A DNA stretch of 64,000 bases, taken from Eutypa lata (taxonomy: Eukaryota > Ascomycota > Sordariomycetes > Xylariales > Diatrypaceae). The stretch lies in the NCBI GenBank assembly GCA_022661535.1, contig JAKULF010000010.1:868001-932000 (forward strand), in the 5' to 3' direction. A program made the position numbers and the translations under genes. This document shows, piece by piece, positions 37,360 through 49,349 of this stretch. The notes under the pieces were generated by a model. It did not search any database and had not been told where the DNA came from. It saw only the letters and a program-made list of their open reading frames with translations. The stretch's first letter is position 1; every line of letters begins with the position of its first letter.

Positions 37360-38199
37360 TATATATCAGTGAAGATTTAATGTATGCATATTTGAAGTAG
37401 GAGCACTCCATCTACATATATTCTTAAATTGATAAACTAGCCTTTCCAGACTCGAGACAGGTTTGCCGACTTATCGACCCCTTAGACCGTACTTGTAAAT
37501 CGAACTCAAACATCATTACCCCATAAATTCCGCCCTATCTACGCGTCCAGTCACACGATGTGGTGTGTTCTCATGGATTGTGATGTCATCCGTGCTTAAG
37601 AAGTCATTTGAGAGGGCTAGTCCTATGGCCCCTTTGTTATTCATGAACCAGTTGAAGAGAGCCAATAGCTCATTCTTTTAACGTATATTATTTGAATTAC
37701 AATATTTAAAATTATTTGTGTGTTGTTTAATGTGGCAACGAGCTGCAACGATAGCTATTAAGCCTTTCCATAATTTACTGTCGTGCGGGCTGTTATGGTA
37801 GCAAAGTAATCTTTCCGGGGCTCATAATAACGTTTCCATTTCAGGCAAAGTTTGGAACCAGTTATATCGGTCTGCAATTGTAACAATAGTGACGTTTTGT
37901 ACAAACTAAAATGTGTTTGAGATTAGGGGAAGCGTCTATAGATTCCAGCTAGGATATTGTAAATGAAAATTTATTCCTGTGCAACACTCTCCGCGCTCGA
38001 CGAAGCAGCAAAATTCATTCGAAGATAGTTTTGAGAGAATATAACTTCGTTTTTTTGTGTATTTAGGACTGACCTTTATAAATCTCCTGTTCTACTTCAA
38101 GGGGCTGAGCATGTTTTAAGGTCATACAACTTTATAAAATATATTCCTTATTGATGTCCTCCTTGATTCTTTTTAATAAAACTAGGTTAATAGCTCTCA
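37360..38199. other. Intergenic between convergent genes
   Basis: 3' flanks of the GH43 gene (+) and the four-LysM gene (-). No gene or repeat recognised. Confidence 0.5.
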
Positions 38200-39431
38200 T
38201 CACACACCCACACAGACATGGTACCCAGCCCATAAGCTTGCACAATTAGTACCCACCTTAGGATTCCACTTGTGGAAGTTGGCGCTGGTGATTCCGTACT
38301 TCTTGGCGATGTTGTCGCAGTTGTTCCCGCTGACGACCTTGTGCCACTTCTTGCAGCCGCAGACCGCCGTGGGCTGCGTAGGCATCGGAGCTTTCGGGTT
38401 GCACGTGGCGGTCGGTTTGGCAGTGGGAGCAGTCGGTGTTCCGGGAATTCCTACCATGCCGCCATCTTGTTAGTCAAAATAGCTCGTTAATGATCAAGGG
38501 AGGTGGGTAATCAGGTAAGATATGGTGACTATTGGAGACGTCCATACCAATGCAGTAGTAGTAGCCGATCCACAATCCAGAACAATCTGAACCCATGGCC
38601 GGGTTCCAAGCCTGGAATTTCGCTAGGTCGAAAGCCCCGTATTTGTCCACGAGGCGCTGGCAGTTGTCGCCGGAGACGGCGAGGTGGTACCTCTGACAGT
38701 TAGAAACGATACCGTCCTGGGTCGGGGTAGGTCCGGTGGGTGCCTTCGTGGTGGTCGTCGTGGCGGTAGTAGTCGTGGGCGTCGCTGTCGGCGTGCCTGG
38801 AACACCAACGCAATAATAGTACTTAGCCCATAAGCCGCTGCAGTCTCTGCCAATTTCAGGGTTCCACTTGAGGAAATCGTCGAACGTGAAGGTGCCGCCG
38901 TACTTCTGGACGATCTTGTCACACGTATCCTTAGGGACGGCCATGTAGAACGTGGTACACGTATCGATCAGCCCGTCCTGGGTCGGGCTGGGCTTCGGAT
39001 CACCGGTCGGAGTGGGACCGACGGAGGTTATACTTGACGCTGTTGTGGGGCGCGGAAGCCCGTAGTTGACCTCCACACAGTATGAGTTCCCTACCTTTAT
39101 GCCGCTGCAGTTTTCCTTCACGCTCGGGTTCTAATTACAAGACGATGAATAAATTAGTAAGCCGTTAGGTTCAGTCCAAGAGTATATGAGGAAAACCACA
39201 CTGGGCGGGGCTCACATAATTGACAAATTCGGCATGTGATAGACCCCAGGTGTCTTCAAAATGTTGGCAGTCCATTGATGCGTCAGAAGCTGTATCGTAA
39301 GAGCTGCAATCTGGTGCCGTGCCGGGATCGACCGGGCCTTCCTGGCGTTGGACAGCCCGCCACTCCTTAATCTTCGAGGCCGCCGATCCGGCTACTGTCA
39401 GCTCGTAAAGAAGGCGTGTCTTGAGCTGCAT
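38200..39431 (-). CDS. Four-LysM chitin-binding protein
   Basis: Probable chitin- or N-acetylglucosamine-binding LysM protein of the fungal effector type. Exons 39431-39216, 39130-38548 and 38450-38200 join in phase to 350 codons (349 aa). LysM repeats: about 41-91 (split by intron 1 at EFVNY/NPSVKENC), 130-181 (MAVPKDTC ... WNPEIGRDCSGLWAKYYYC), 217-266 (LAVSGDNC ... WNPAMGSDCSGLWIGYYYC) and about 300-349 (KVVSGNNCDNIAKKYGI ... WNPKVGTNC). Each has the paired cysteines and WNP/YNP-type core of fungal LysM. Pro/Thr-rich linkers separate them. The N-terminus MQLKTRLLYELTVAGSAA is signal-peptide-like but carries Arg and Glu in the hydrophobic stretch, so secretion is uncertain. Such proteins can mask hyphal chitin or sequester chitin fragments from plant receptors. 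Confidence 0.9.
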
Positions 39432-41705
39432 AGTGTGATAAGTGATGGGTATTAAGGTTCAGCATGTAGTTGTCTCTCCCTTAATGGTAATCAATGCCTG
39501 CAGAAGACATAAAAGATTATGTATAACACAGTAAGTCATACCTCTTTATATAATATATGTAATCCACTGTATCTTGAAAGGATCACACGGCTTTCTGGCT
39601 TCCTGGTAGCATGGGTGTTTACGCGGTAGTATCATGCGTAGTATAATTATTTTCAGATCCGGTTTTCGATTGAACGTTCTAGACCAATCTACTCGTGAGC
39701 TTCTGGTGTGATATCTGCACGGAGCTCCGCCCTTGCAAGTATATTCATGTCTGTGTGCCGAGGTAACTATCGCAGTCCTTAAAATATGGTAACTGAGAGA
39801 GATGAGGCACTAGGGACAAATGATACGATATGTGTATACTACGGACCCATGACAAGGCTATAATTGAACCTTTAAAGCCCATACTTTGGCGGCGGGTCCT
39901 TAAGCCAATAGACATTATACTTCGTGTCTCTTTCCAAATTCACCGTAGGTGATAAATCCCTAGGTTCTGTCTTATAGTTTCAAGTTTAATTATCCAGTTA
40001 ACGTAAAATTTCTGCTGTGCAGAATCTGAGGTCTCGCATACCTACCACAGAGCTGACAGACGAACGAGGCCGGTCTGATGAAAAGGCGATAGCCCGCGCG
40101 GTTAACACTGATTACACATGAAATGAATGTAGATACTATTATCTAGCATGAGTATCCCCCGCCTCTTCCTTGCTTGGGTTTGCTGCCCGCCTAACAGTAC
40201 TTGCCTAAGTACAAGGCCCTGCTAATAATACCCCTGATCTAGCAGTTGTTCCCATTCGTATGGGGAGTATTAACAAGAGTGATATGTTCACGCATAGGTG
40301 GGTCTCTCTTCACCCCTTATCACAACATGATTAGTTTCACTATTGATATCGTACCAGCAGAGCGGTCCATAGTGACCAATGGTGGGAATATTTCGCTTTA
40401 GCAGCCAATATTGAGGTCTAGTACATTCTAGTACCATCACACCCGCTTACGCCTCCGCCGATGCACGACGTATCTACATCCAGAAAGATGGTAGCTTAGG
40501 CCGTTTGTTAGCGCCTGAAAATACTATAGTTAGCGAAGAGGGATGAGCGGTGACATAGAACAATACCAGGAAGTGGATAGATGATTGCGAGCGAGATCGG
40601 GAAGCACTTGAAATCAGTCCTGAGCTGACAGGTGCCGCTGCCTACCTGCGAACCCGAAACGGCAACTCCCAAGAGGCCGCGCGCCCACGCATCATTTACC
40701 GTTGACGCGATGCGTGACTCCTCATCTCAGGGCTCTAGGGCGAGAATCACCCCTAGGTCATGGTAAACCATTTCGGCGCGGGAACAGGCCCGAGGGCGAC
40801 ATTGGTTGGCCTGGCACCTGCTACTATGGGAAATTATGTTGTATCTGTGATAATAATTGGACTTTCCTGGGATTCTTGTCTTCTTGTCAGCTAATCAGTT
40901 GCATATAAGTCATATCTACCTCCCGAATCGTCGGTAGAAAAGTCCAAACACAGACCCTACACATGTCAACTATGAATATATTTGGCGAATATTAGTGGTT
41001 TTGTGGGGGGCCTTGGGGTTAACCAGATTCTCGGGTTCAACTGAGTGACGAGTCGACCCATACGCGCAGCCCGTACGTAGTAAGGCAAGTGGTAAGAACG
41101 GTCGGTTTAGGTAGGTAATACATATGATCGGTGATTTAACACTCCTCTGCATTAGTGTAGTGCCATGGTTATTTTCATCTAATGATCAAGTAGGGTAAGG
41201 AACTATTTTCCTTGAATCGCAACTTAGCAAAACCCACGAGGCTTACATTGTTCCAGTTGGTTCGCAAACTATAAGTTTATGTATAAGCGTTACCTACTTA
41301 GTATGCAACCAGCTAGGCTATACGGCAGGCAAGTTTGGGCACAAAGGTAAGACCAGTCAACTGACGTAATGAGGTGGCTTCGAATATTAGGGATGGAGTG
41401 GCAAAGAAGAGGACTGTATGATGAATCCCAAAGGAAACGAGGGGTGTATAGATATACAGGCTTATGCACCATTCATAAAAGGCCGGTATTGCACCGATCA
41501 TTGTGTAGCCAGGAATTTAGCGACCGTCATTAATTATTATACTCTAGAGGAACCTCGGATAAAACTTATCTTTCTACACCTACCTGCTATATATCCTTTA
41601 CATACGTAATCAGAACAATTGGTCACCGTAAATAACCAACTGAACAAGAAACAAAGATTTGAAAGATAATCGGAATCATTACATATACACGTTACACAGT
41701 ACAAA
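39432..41705. other. Intergenic, 2.3 kb, no credible gene
   Basis: Normal composition. Open frames of about 60-79 codons on both strands between 40702 and 41776 are overlapping and featureless. No tRNA or repeat found by eye. Confidence 0.45.
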
Positions 41706-42449
41706 ATGGGAAGAATGGACCTGGAACGTTTCCTGAGATGCCGACTTCTACCCAACGACGACGGATACATCGACATGGGGTTTCCTCCCGCTACCGGTCC
41801 GCCCTATCAGCCATGGGGCATCACCATCTACCGCACAGCGTACGGCACCACCCCCACCACCCCAGATCCCGATAGACACTGGCAAATGCTACTAGAAAGC
41901 ATCCAGGCGCATATGTGTGAGGAGATCTTCAATCAGGTGGACCCGGATAACGAAAAGACGGCCGACGCTGGGCGGAAGCTGCTCGCCCTGTTCCGACTGG
42001 ATGCGCGCTCCGACGCCCAGGCTTTGGCGGGAGGCTCCCTGGACCAGCTGCGCGCGATCTGGAAGGTCGGCGGCGCCGGCGGGGAGCCAGTTATATCCAG
42101 CCGCCTCCTGAGACAGACCCGCGTGTTCCTGGTCGCCGACGAGGAAGTACTGGCTAGAGTTGCGCGGCAGGCGCAGCGGGAAGCTGGCGACGAGGAAGAC
42201 CAAGAAGAGGGGGAACCGTTCGTCAAGTGCGTCGAGGTCGACTACCGTGACGAGGACCATCGCCCTCGCCCCAACAATCGCATGGGCTGCCCGCAGCTCT
42301 ACTTCGGCTGGGCCAAGTTAGCGACAAGCTCTCTCCTGAGGTTCTGGGTCGTCCTTGAGAATGGCGGGCATTTGCAAGATTTCGTTCCTACGGGGCCCTG
42401 GCTTAAGCCTAAGGAGAAAATCTGGATTGGCGATAATGAGGGTTGGTGA
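41706..42449 (+). CDS. Uncharacterised 247 aa protein
   Basis: Single-exon gene with ATG at 41706 in an A-rich leader (ACACAGTACAAA before it). No signal peptide or membrane segment, so probably cytoplasmic. Residues about 28-46 (TGPPYQPWGITIYRTAYG) and 190-247 (MGCPQLYFGWAKLATSSLL ... IWIGDNEGW) look like conserved blocks of an unnamed fungal family. The middle has a very acidic stretch (AGDEEDQEEGEPF). The third-position GC bias and length support a real gene. It sits in the LysM-chitinase neighbourhood; function unknown. Confidence 0.7.
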   Translation: MGRMDLERFLRCRLLPNDDGYIDMGFPPATGPPYQPWGITIYRTAYGTTPTTPDPDRHWQMLLESIQAHMCEEIFNQVDPDNEKTADAGRKLLALFRLDARSDAQALAGGSLDQLRAIWKVGGAGGEPVISSRLLRQTRVFLVADEEVLARVARQAQREAGDEEDQEEGEPFVKCVEVDYRDEDHRPRPNNRMGCPQLYFGWAKLATSSLLRFWVVLENGGHLQDFVPTGPWLKPKEKIWIGDNEGW

Positions 42450-43115
42450 TAAATCTTATCTTGACTAGAACACTTAGAGGCATTTAACGCACTATGTATT
42501 AATTGCTGATATTTTCATTGATTTTATTATTGAAAATACTATTTGCGCAGTGAATAATCTATGCTGGTGTAAGCAGCTGTACCGTACCTGTAATAGCTGT
42601 CAATTCCTACCTATTATATACGAGACACTCCTATACAAATCACTAGATATTTACAGCTTATGTGAATTAATCTATGATGTCGCCGCTCCTATGCATTACT
42701 TTGATAGAATATCATTAGCAGAACCATTTCCTATTATGCATTGCAGGTAATTGTCACATTTAGTATACGTCCTTCGAATTGCGCTCTCGCCCCTATAGTC
42801 TATAGCTGAAGCTATCGTGAGCTTCAAGCTAGCAGTTGGTGTTATAGCCACCTACCTACCTACCTACCTACATATATATACACCCACTTACCTGTATACC
42901 TAGTTGCTCATCCAGCTTTGAAGCCATTCACACTTGAGTTGGTTGCAGCGACTAGGTGGTGGTGGCAGCTAGGTGGTGGCAGATGGTTTGGTGGCAAGTG
43001 CAGCCAACTGGAATCAGTCATTCACTGTGCAAATAGATTTGAGATCACTTTGCAAATGGTATTCATCTTTATTATTACCTCTAAATTGCATGCAAAGTAA
43101 TAATCAACTAATTAA
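42450..43115. other. Intergenic between convergent genes
   Basis: Contains the CTAC microsatellite and a short GGTGGTGGCAG-type direct repeat near 42956-42984. No gene recognised. Confidence 0.5.
42851..42871. repeat. (CTAC)n microsatellite
   Basis: About five tandem CTAC units in the 3' flank shared by the 247 aa gene and the LysM gene. Confidence 0.85.
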
Positions 43116-44501
43116 CTACAAGATTGAGGAAGATGTGGTAGCATCGCCGACAATTGTAGTGCTGCTCGAGATGTCTGTTCCTAATATAGTGCTAGTCATC
43201 GACACTGTGGTGTTCCAGTTATAAGTCGGACCAACGCAAAGAGCGGTTCCAGGGTTGAGAGACAGCGTGCAAGAGGCACCGGGCTTAAGCGAAGGGTTCA
43301 CGGTGAGGAACAGGTTAATGGTAATGCCGTTCTTCACGCAGATGCTGGAGCACGTATCTTTGCCGATAACCTCGTGCCACCGGCCACAGTTGAGCGTGGT
43401 GCTCTCGGCCACGGGGACGCCGTCAGGTGGCCCTACGGCGTGGCGGGTGTAGCCGTCGCCAGTTCCCGGACTATCCGTGGGCGCCGGGGCGGGCACTGTT
43501 CCCGTGAAGGTGCCCCCCTGAGGCGAGACGCAGATAATCTTGCCGTAGAAGTCGGTGGCAGTGTGCAGGTTGGTGCAGAGGGCATCTAACCATGAATTGT
43601 AGTTCCGGACACTACCAAAATTCAGGCCTAGCGCCCTCTCGATTCCCATGCACGTGTCTAAGGGGCGCAGATAGTACGTCTGGCATGTCATGGGCAGGCA
43701 GAGACTGACACCCGGCTCGGCCGCAGTGCAGTCACGCAGGATCTGCTGGTTCCCCATGTACAGGGTTGCGGCGGACAGGCTGGTTGCGTTGGCAACGGAT
43801 TCGCACGTGTCTCCCTCCTTTGTCGTGTAGCGCTTGCCCGTCACGCAGTAGGGTGCTGGCGCAGGGGAAGGGGCTGGTCGGAGGGACTCCGGAATCTGGG
43901 TAGGGCCGCTACCGCCGCACTCTGCGTATACATACTCGAGCTCCGACTGCCAGAGCTCGTTGTAGGTGGAATAGCGCGAGGATTGCATCAGGGCCAGGCG
44001 GCGGATGTAGCAGGTGTGGCAGAGCTCCTCCCGCGGCATCTGGGAGACGTCCGGCACGGCCGTGAAGTTATGGATGATATCGTTGCAGTACTTCTTCGTC
44101 CGGGGGTCCTTCACGCACGTCTCGTTCCACCCCGCCCACATGTAGCCACCGTACTTTGTGGGGATGGCGCCACCGATCGTCTTCCCCGCACACGCGGTCG
44201 AGACAGAGTCGAACCAGCTCCGCAACGATTGGGAGCAGCCAGGCGCGCATATTGCGTCTGTCAGTGTGACATTCTGGAGGGACTGGCGGTAGCGGAGCTC
44301 GGTGAAGGTTTGCACGTAGCTGTGGCAGTCGATGGTGGCCGCGAGAGCGTCGATACAGGAGTTACCCAGAGTGACATCCAGGCTCTCGGGCAGGTACAGC
44401 TGTATTCCCTCTCTACCTCCTTGGGCAAAAGCAACATGGCCCGGGCCAGTGCTAGCAGCCAGGATGAAGGGCACGGCGAAGAATAGAAGGGGGCGTGCCA
44501 T
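43116..44501 (-). CDS. Secreted three-LysM protein paired with chitinase
   Basis: Extracellular chitin-binding protein, 461 aa, one exon. Signal peptide about 1-26 (MARPLLFFAVPFILAASTG start, AFA before the cut). Residues 27-200 form a Cys-rich N-terminal region with no named domain (spaced C at 49, 59, 85, 89, 104, 129, 139, 161, 164, 195). LysM repeats: about 219-269 (YTTKEGDTCESVANATSL), 273-325 (YYLRPLDTCMGIERALGL) and 372-424 (WHEVIGKDTCSSICVKNGI, LTVNPSL). Pro-rich linkers lie at 204-217 and 335-350. The C-terminal 35 residues are Ser/Thr-rich. Divergently transcribed from the chitinase at 45469 across 967 bp, which suggests shared regulation. Related LysM-chitinase pairs are known for subgroup C chitinases in Trichoderma and other moulds. 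Confidence 0.92.
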   Translation of the reverse strand: MARPLLFFAVPFILAASTGPGHVAFAQGGREGIQLYLPESLDVTLGNSCIDALAATIDCHSYVQTFTELRYRQSLQNVTLTDAICAPGCSQSLRSWFDSVSTACAGKTIGGAIPTKYGGYMWAGWNETCVKDPRTKKYCNDIIHNFTAVPDVSQMPREELCHTCYIRRLALMQSSRYSTYNELWQSELEYVYAECGGSGPTQIPESLRPAPSPAPAPYCVTGKRYTTKEGDTCESVANATSLSAATLYMGNQQILRDCTAAEPGVSLCLPMTCQTYYLRPLDTCMGIERALGLNFGSVRNYNSWLDALCTNLHTATDFYGKIICVSPQGGTFTGTVPAPAPTDSPGTGDGYTRHAVGPPDGVPVAESTTLNCGRWHEVIGKDTCSSICVKNGITINLFLTVNPSLKPGASCTLSLNPGTALCVGPTYNWNTTVSMTSTILGTDISSSTTIVGDATTSSSIL

Positions 44502-45468
44502 AATGGATATTTTTGCTGATGGTCACCGTTTCGTCAGTTGGCGATATTCAGGATCTCTCTGCCTCAGTGCTGTTTATACTACTATGGTTGTTTGGAGAGC
44601 TAACATGGACAAGACACTGGTGCTACCTACTCGTACTTTCTGCTTCAACTTGGTAGACTGGCAGGAGGAGACTCTATAGGTCATTGGCATAGGGCGCTGA
44701 AAGTATGCAGTTAATAAGCTACTTTAGGTAACGGCCGTAATCACCATAATTATATCATCAAACATGCGGTAGTTGTCGAACAATTTTCATCTTGTGGTTG
44801 CACCGGATTACACGCGATTCCTATATACGAAGTATTGTATTTCATTTACCAGAGGGCTGGATCTTACAGTTATACGAACGGCACCCAAGCGGCGGTCGAT
44901 ATTCCGAATACGGCTAAATAGATTTCTTTACTCATGCACTCTTCACTAGTAGTTACCTGTTAACCAAATCAAGAGACGTTTTCAGTAGCAGCTATGCAAT
45001 TTCATGCTGGTTATGGAATGTTGTACAAAAATGTTAAAGCTAGACATGACTGGTGATACAGGATTGATAGGGAAACAAAAATGTACCTGATCATTGACGG
45101 AAATTATACCCACATCAGGTAGATCTAAGGAGAATATCTATCGACTCACGTTATAGACACAGTCAACTAGTTCGGTTAGCCCTTCTCATAGAAATATTAG
45201 GGGCTCTAGTAAGATGGATCTAACGGACCCTTTTGGATTCGACTGTAGCAAGAACAAACACGAACAATGGCCCAGTTCGAGACCCTACAGAGATTATCGG
45301 CCTTACCGTCTCTCTCAGATGGGGAGGTGGGTTCAAAAGGATTAGCACTATTGTTCAGGAGGTTATTTATGTCGAGCCGGCCTCAGCTTTGTCCTTCATC
45401 GTTCTGTTCTTCTCATTGTTTAGCAACCTTCTTGATCTGAATCGACTAGTGGATGAAAGAAATACACA
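44502..45468. promoter_or_regulatory. Divergent promoter region, LysM gene / chitinase
   Basis: 967 bp between the start codons of two divergent chitin-related genes. I see no gene in it; an 80-codon open frame ending at 45472 overlaps the chitinase start in another frame and has no features. No specific transcription-factor site claimed. Confidence 0.5.
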
Positions 45469-48400
45469 ATGATTTTGATTGTTCTTGCGTCATGGCTCTT
45501 CCTCTTAGGTTCTGCGGTAGCTCAAGATTGTAGCCGGTCTAAGCCTTGCGATACTGGGTGCTGTAATGAATGGGGTTACTGTGGTTTTGGCCCTAAATGT
45601 GAGTTGCTGTTCCTTTTTCTCTGCTAGTAGTGTAGCTAATATCATTACTCTCTTTAGTTTGCGCGGGTGAGGTTTGTGTGGCAGACTGTGGCAGGAAGGC
45701 AGAATGCAATCCTGGGTACGGCTCTGAGTGGGCAGAGAAGGATAAATGCCCCCTTAACGTATGTTGCTCTGAACACGGTTTCTGTGGTGTAAGTTCTCTG
45801 GCTCTCTTATCTACTACCTCCCTCTTATCCGAATGTTTCTGCCCTAGTTCTCATACTAAATACTCGGTAGACCACTGAGCTGTTCTGCGGGAACAAAACC
45901 GTACCGCATAAGACGTGTTCTGAAAACAGCGGCAATAGACGGATAATAGGATACTTCGAGGGTTGGGCGCAGAACCGGCCCTGCAACGTCTTCTGGCCGG
46001 AAGATATCCCCGTCGGGTTATACACCCACATCAACTTTGCCTTTGCCACCATCGACCCTGTAACCTTCAAGGTCGGCCCTGGCTCCCAGCTTGATATCGG
46101 GCTTTACCGACGACTAGCCCTGATCAAGCAGAAGGATCCCGACTTGAAACTGTTCATCGCTATCGGCGGATGGACCTTCAATGACCCAGGCCCGACGCAG
46201 ATGGTCTTCTCTGACCTGGCGGCATCAGTACCTAGGCAGAAGGCCTTTATCGAGTCACTCGTCTCCTTCATGTCCACATATGGCTTCGACGGCGTAGATT
46301 TAGACTGGGAGTACCCCCGAACGCCCGACCGAGCCGGTCGAGAAGTCGACTACGCGAATTTCCCCAAGTTCATGAAGCGCCTCAAAGAGTCTCTGGATGG
46401 TGCGAGCAAGGAGATATCTATCACTCTCCCTGCCTCGTACTGGTACCTGCAGCACTTCGACATCGTGGAGTTGGTTAAGCACGTGTCCTGGTTTAATATC
46501 ATGTCGTACGATCTCCACGGTACCTGGGACAAGGGCAACGAGTGGACGGGGAACTTCCTGAATGCGCACACCAACCTGACAGAGATCGATCTGGCTCTGG
46601 ACCTCCTGTGGAGGAACGATATCAACCCCGCTCACGTAGTCCTGGGACTCGCCTTCTACGGTCGCAGCTTCAGTGCGACAAGTTCGTCCTGCCTCGAGCC
46701 TGGCTGCACTTTCGAATCCGGGGGTGAGAAGGGGCGGTGCAGCCGAGAGGTGGGCATCCTCCTCAACTCGGAGATAGACGATCTGGTGGAAAAGCACGGC
46801 GCGAAGCCCAAACTATACGAGAAAGAGGCTGTCAAGGTGGCCACCTGGGGAGACGGCCAGTGGGTTTCCTACGACGATAAGGACACATTCGACCTTAAGT
46901 CTCGTTATGCCCAGAAGATGTGCCTGGGGGGCCTCATGGTGTGGGCCATCAGCCACGACACGAAGGACGCCAAGTACAACCTGGCCCTGGCCGAGGTCGC
47001 CAACCGCAAGGTCACGTCGCTGCCATCCCGGACCGTGGAAGATCCGGAGGATCCCTACGAGTACGTCGACGTTCCCAATCCGCAGTGCAAGTGGACTAAC
47101 TGCGATGAGGGCTGTCCGGCCGGTTGGGTCCTCATGAAGCGTCAGGACAAGGACACGCGGGGCACCGAGTACATGTTCGATGAGACCGGGTGCGGGGGGA
47201 CGGGCTCGCACGCATTCTGCTGCCCACCAGGCGCACCAAGCGACCTGCCTACCTGCGGTTGGTACACTCACAGCAACGGGCGCTGCGATAGCACCTGCCC
47301 CGACGGGACCGTCGAGGTCGGATCCAACAGCATGTACTGTCGATGGAGCTACCAGGCGGCATGCTGTACGACGGGGCAGAAGAGCATGAAACTCTACACC
47401 ACGTGCGAATGGGGTGAGAAGCCGATGTGCGATTCCCAGCAGGGGTGTCCCAAAAGCCCGTTTAGCGAGCTCATGGCATGGTCCTCGAGCGGCACCGGAG
47501 GCGGATCGTGCAACATGAGGTCCGGCGGGTATAGTGCAGCTGAGTGGGTAGTCCAGGAGCAGAAGTTCTGCTGCGACACAAGCAATGCTAAGCGGACTTT
47601 TGATGACTGCGAGTGGTACGACAGCATCGGTCCCAGGCCAGATGGCTCGACCGAGGACTGGTGCCGGAGCGGCTGTCCCGGTGACCGGGTTCGCGTGGCG
47701 CTAGACACGCTGGCCACGAAATGCTTCGGCAAGGGCGCTGGCGGAGGCCAGGCGAGATGTTGCGTTCCGAACTACTCGGACACCATCGAAGTCGAGAACC
47801 CTAAGCTAGACACTTATAGATCGACCCTTGAAGATTACATTCGCAATCCTACGTGCCCCAACCCCGGTCCGCTCGACAGCGAGAGTGTACTTATGGCATT
47901 GCCGGAACCTACTGAACCCCTTCCTATCCGGCAAGGATTGATACTGAACAATGTGTCCGCTCTCACCCTGGGTGAAAGGGCTGAAAGCTCGACCTTCAGT
48001 CAGGCAGAAGGCTTTCTCCTGAACCTGCTCACCAAGGCGAGTTTGGAGTCCATGCTTGAGGCTGAGGAAAAGACATGGAACGACTATATGCCGGAGGAGT
48101 TCGGGGCCGGCCTCCGGATGCCGCATTTGAGAAATTACCTGCAAGACCTCCCCGCCTGGGATACCGAAGGGCCGATCCAGCTCTCGCACGGCGTCATCTG
48201 CAGCCCAAACTATTGGGAAGGCCTTGCATCTGGGGCGTCAGACACGGCGGTCAACTGCTCGCTGAGCACATGCGATACTGATGGCTGCCAGGGCGAGGAC
48301 CTAGAGTCGCGCGGGCTCACCCAGCGGGAGAAGCTAGTCGGCCCTGCTAGAGACTACAGGGCCGAATTACAAGGCGGAGGTGTGGTCGCCATCACGCTTC

Positions 48401-49349
48401 CATCGGTAAGAGGCTAATAATTATCAGCAACATAATTCAGTGGGACTTTGCACTAATATTAATTGCTCTTGAACAGTACAATCAGATCAACGATCTTGAT
48501 CTCGATGACCCGATAATGGACGAAGCCCTAGATTTTATCAGTCGTGGCGACTGCACAAACTCCCGCCTTACACATTATGCCCTCCCCTTGGATTCGTGGG
48601 AAGGTGGGACGAGAGCGATAATGGAGCACCTATTTGAGGGGCAGCAGATGGCGACGTTCATGGAAGATGCGGCAGCTGGCAGACTCCGGAGCGGCGCTAC
48701 CGCCATTGTCGGTCGCGTCCCTGTCTCCTTCTTCACACCAGCCCGCACCATGCCGCTTCCAAACCCACCTCCACTGCCGGGAGGCGCTCAGTACATCCGA
48801 CTCTACGACCGCGTCATGGAGTGTCTAGGAAGCCGGACCAATACGGCCAACTTCGTCATCCTGAACGAGGAGATCAACTCATTCAAGGCTCGGCTCGTCA
48901 CGGGTGTGGCCCCCAAAGACTTTGCCAAGTACATCGTACCGGGAGCCAAAGACTACGTGTACCCACAGTACGTGCTGCATATCATGAAGACCACTATATC
49001 CGTGATACGGTACCTCAACCACAAGGGCACCCCCAACGTCAACCAGCGCCTGACCAGTCAGGTGAACTGTGCCGGCGAGCAGTGGATGTATGGCCAGCAA
49101 GTCTGGAACCAGAACCACCCGGCCGGCCAAGTTGCCATCCTGGAATTCTACCGCGAATGGACCAGAGACTTCTACAAAGTCTATTTGGTCAACCAGGCGA
49201 GGGAGTACGTCAAGAAGTGCGCCGCGGAGATGCGTAGAAACTGGGAGGCATTCGAGGACAGCTCGTACACAAGAAAGGTCCTGGAGGTCGTCAGGGCTAT
49301 TGAGGACGAGCTGGACGAGTTGACCATCGACACCAGCGATTTCGACTAG
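45469..49349 (+). CDS. Killer-toxin-like (subgroup C) GH18 chitinase with CBM18
   Basis: Large secreted endo- or processive chitinase, with the architecture of the chitinase part of yeast killer-toxin alpha subunits. Exons 45469-45598, 45658-45788, 45871-48405 and 48477-49349 join in phase to 1,223 codons (1,222 aa), normal for the group. Signal peptide about 1-19 (MILIVLASWLFLLGSAVA). Two hevein-type CBM18 chitin-binding modules span about 20-103 (CCNEWGYCG; CCSEHGFCGTTELFCG). GH18 catalytic domain about 110-470: IGYFEGW, IAIGGW and the active-site DxxDxDxE as FDGVDLDWEYP, with D227, D230, D232 and the proton donor E234 all present. A long Cys-rich region (about 490-780) has repeated CCxxG-like clusters. 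The C-terminal 370 residues lack a domain I can name. No lesion seen. Confidence 0.95.

Noticed and set aside
40702..41776. Several 60-79 codon frames between the LysM gene and the 247 aa gene
   Set aside because: Short, overlapping, featureless; no start or splice context.
45233..45472. Open frame ending at the chitinase start codon
   Set aside because: It runs into the chitinase start in a different frame, begins at a non-ATG triplet and has no domain; leader sequence is the simpler reading.
46300..47732. Long antisense and alternative frames inside the chitinase
   Set aside because: Shadows of a GC-rich coding sequence with intact GH18 motifs on the plus strand.
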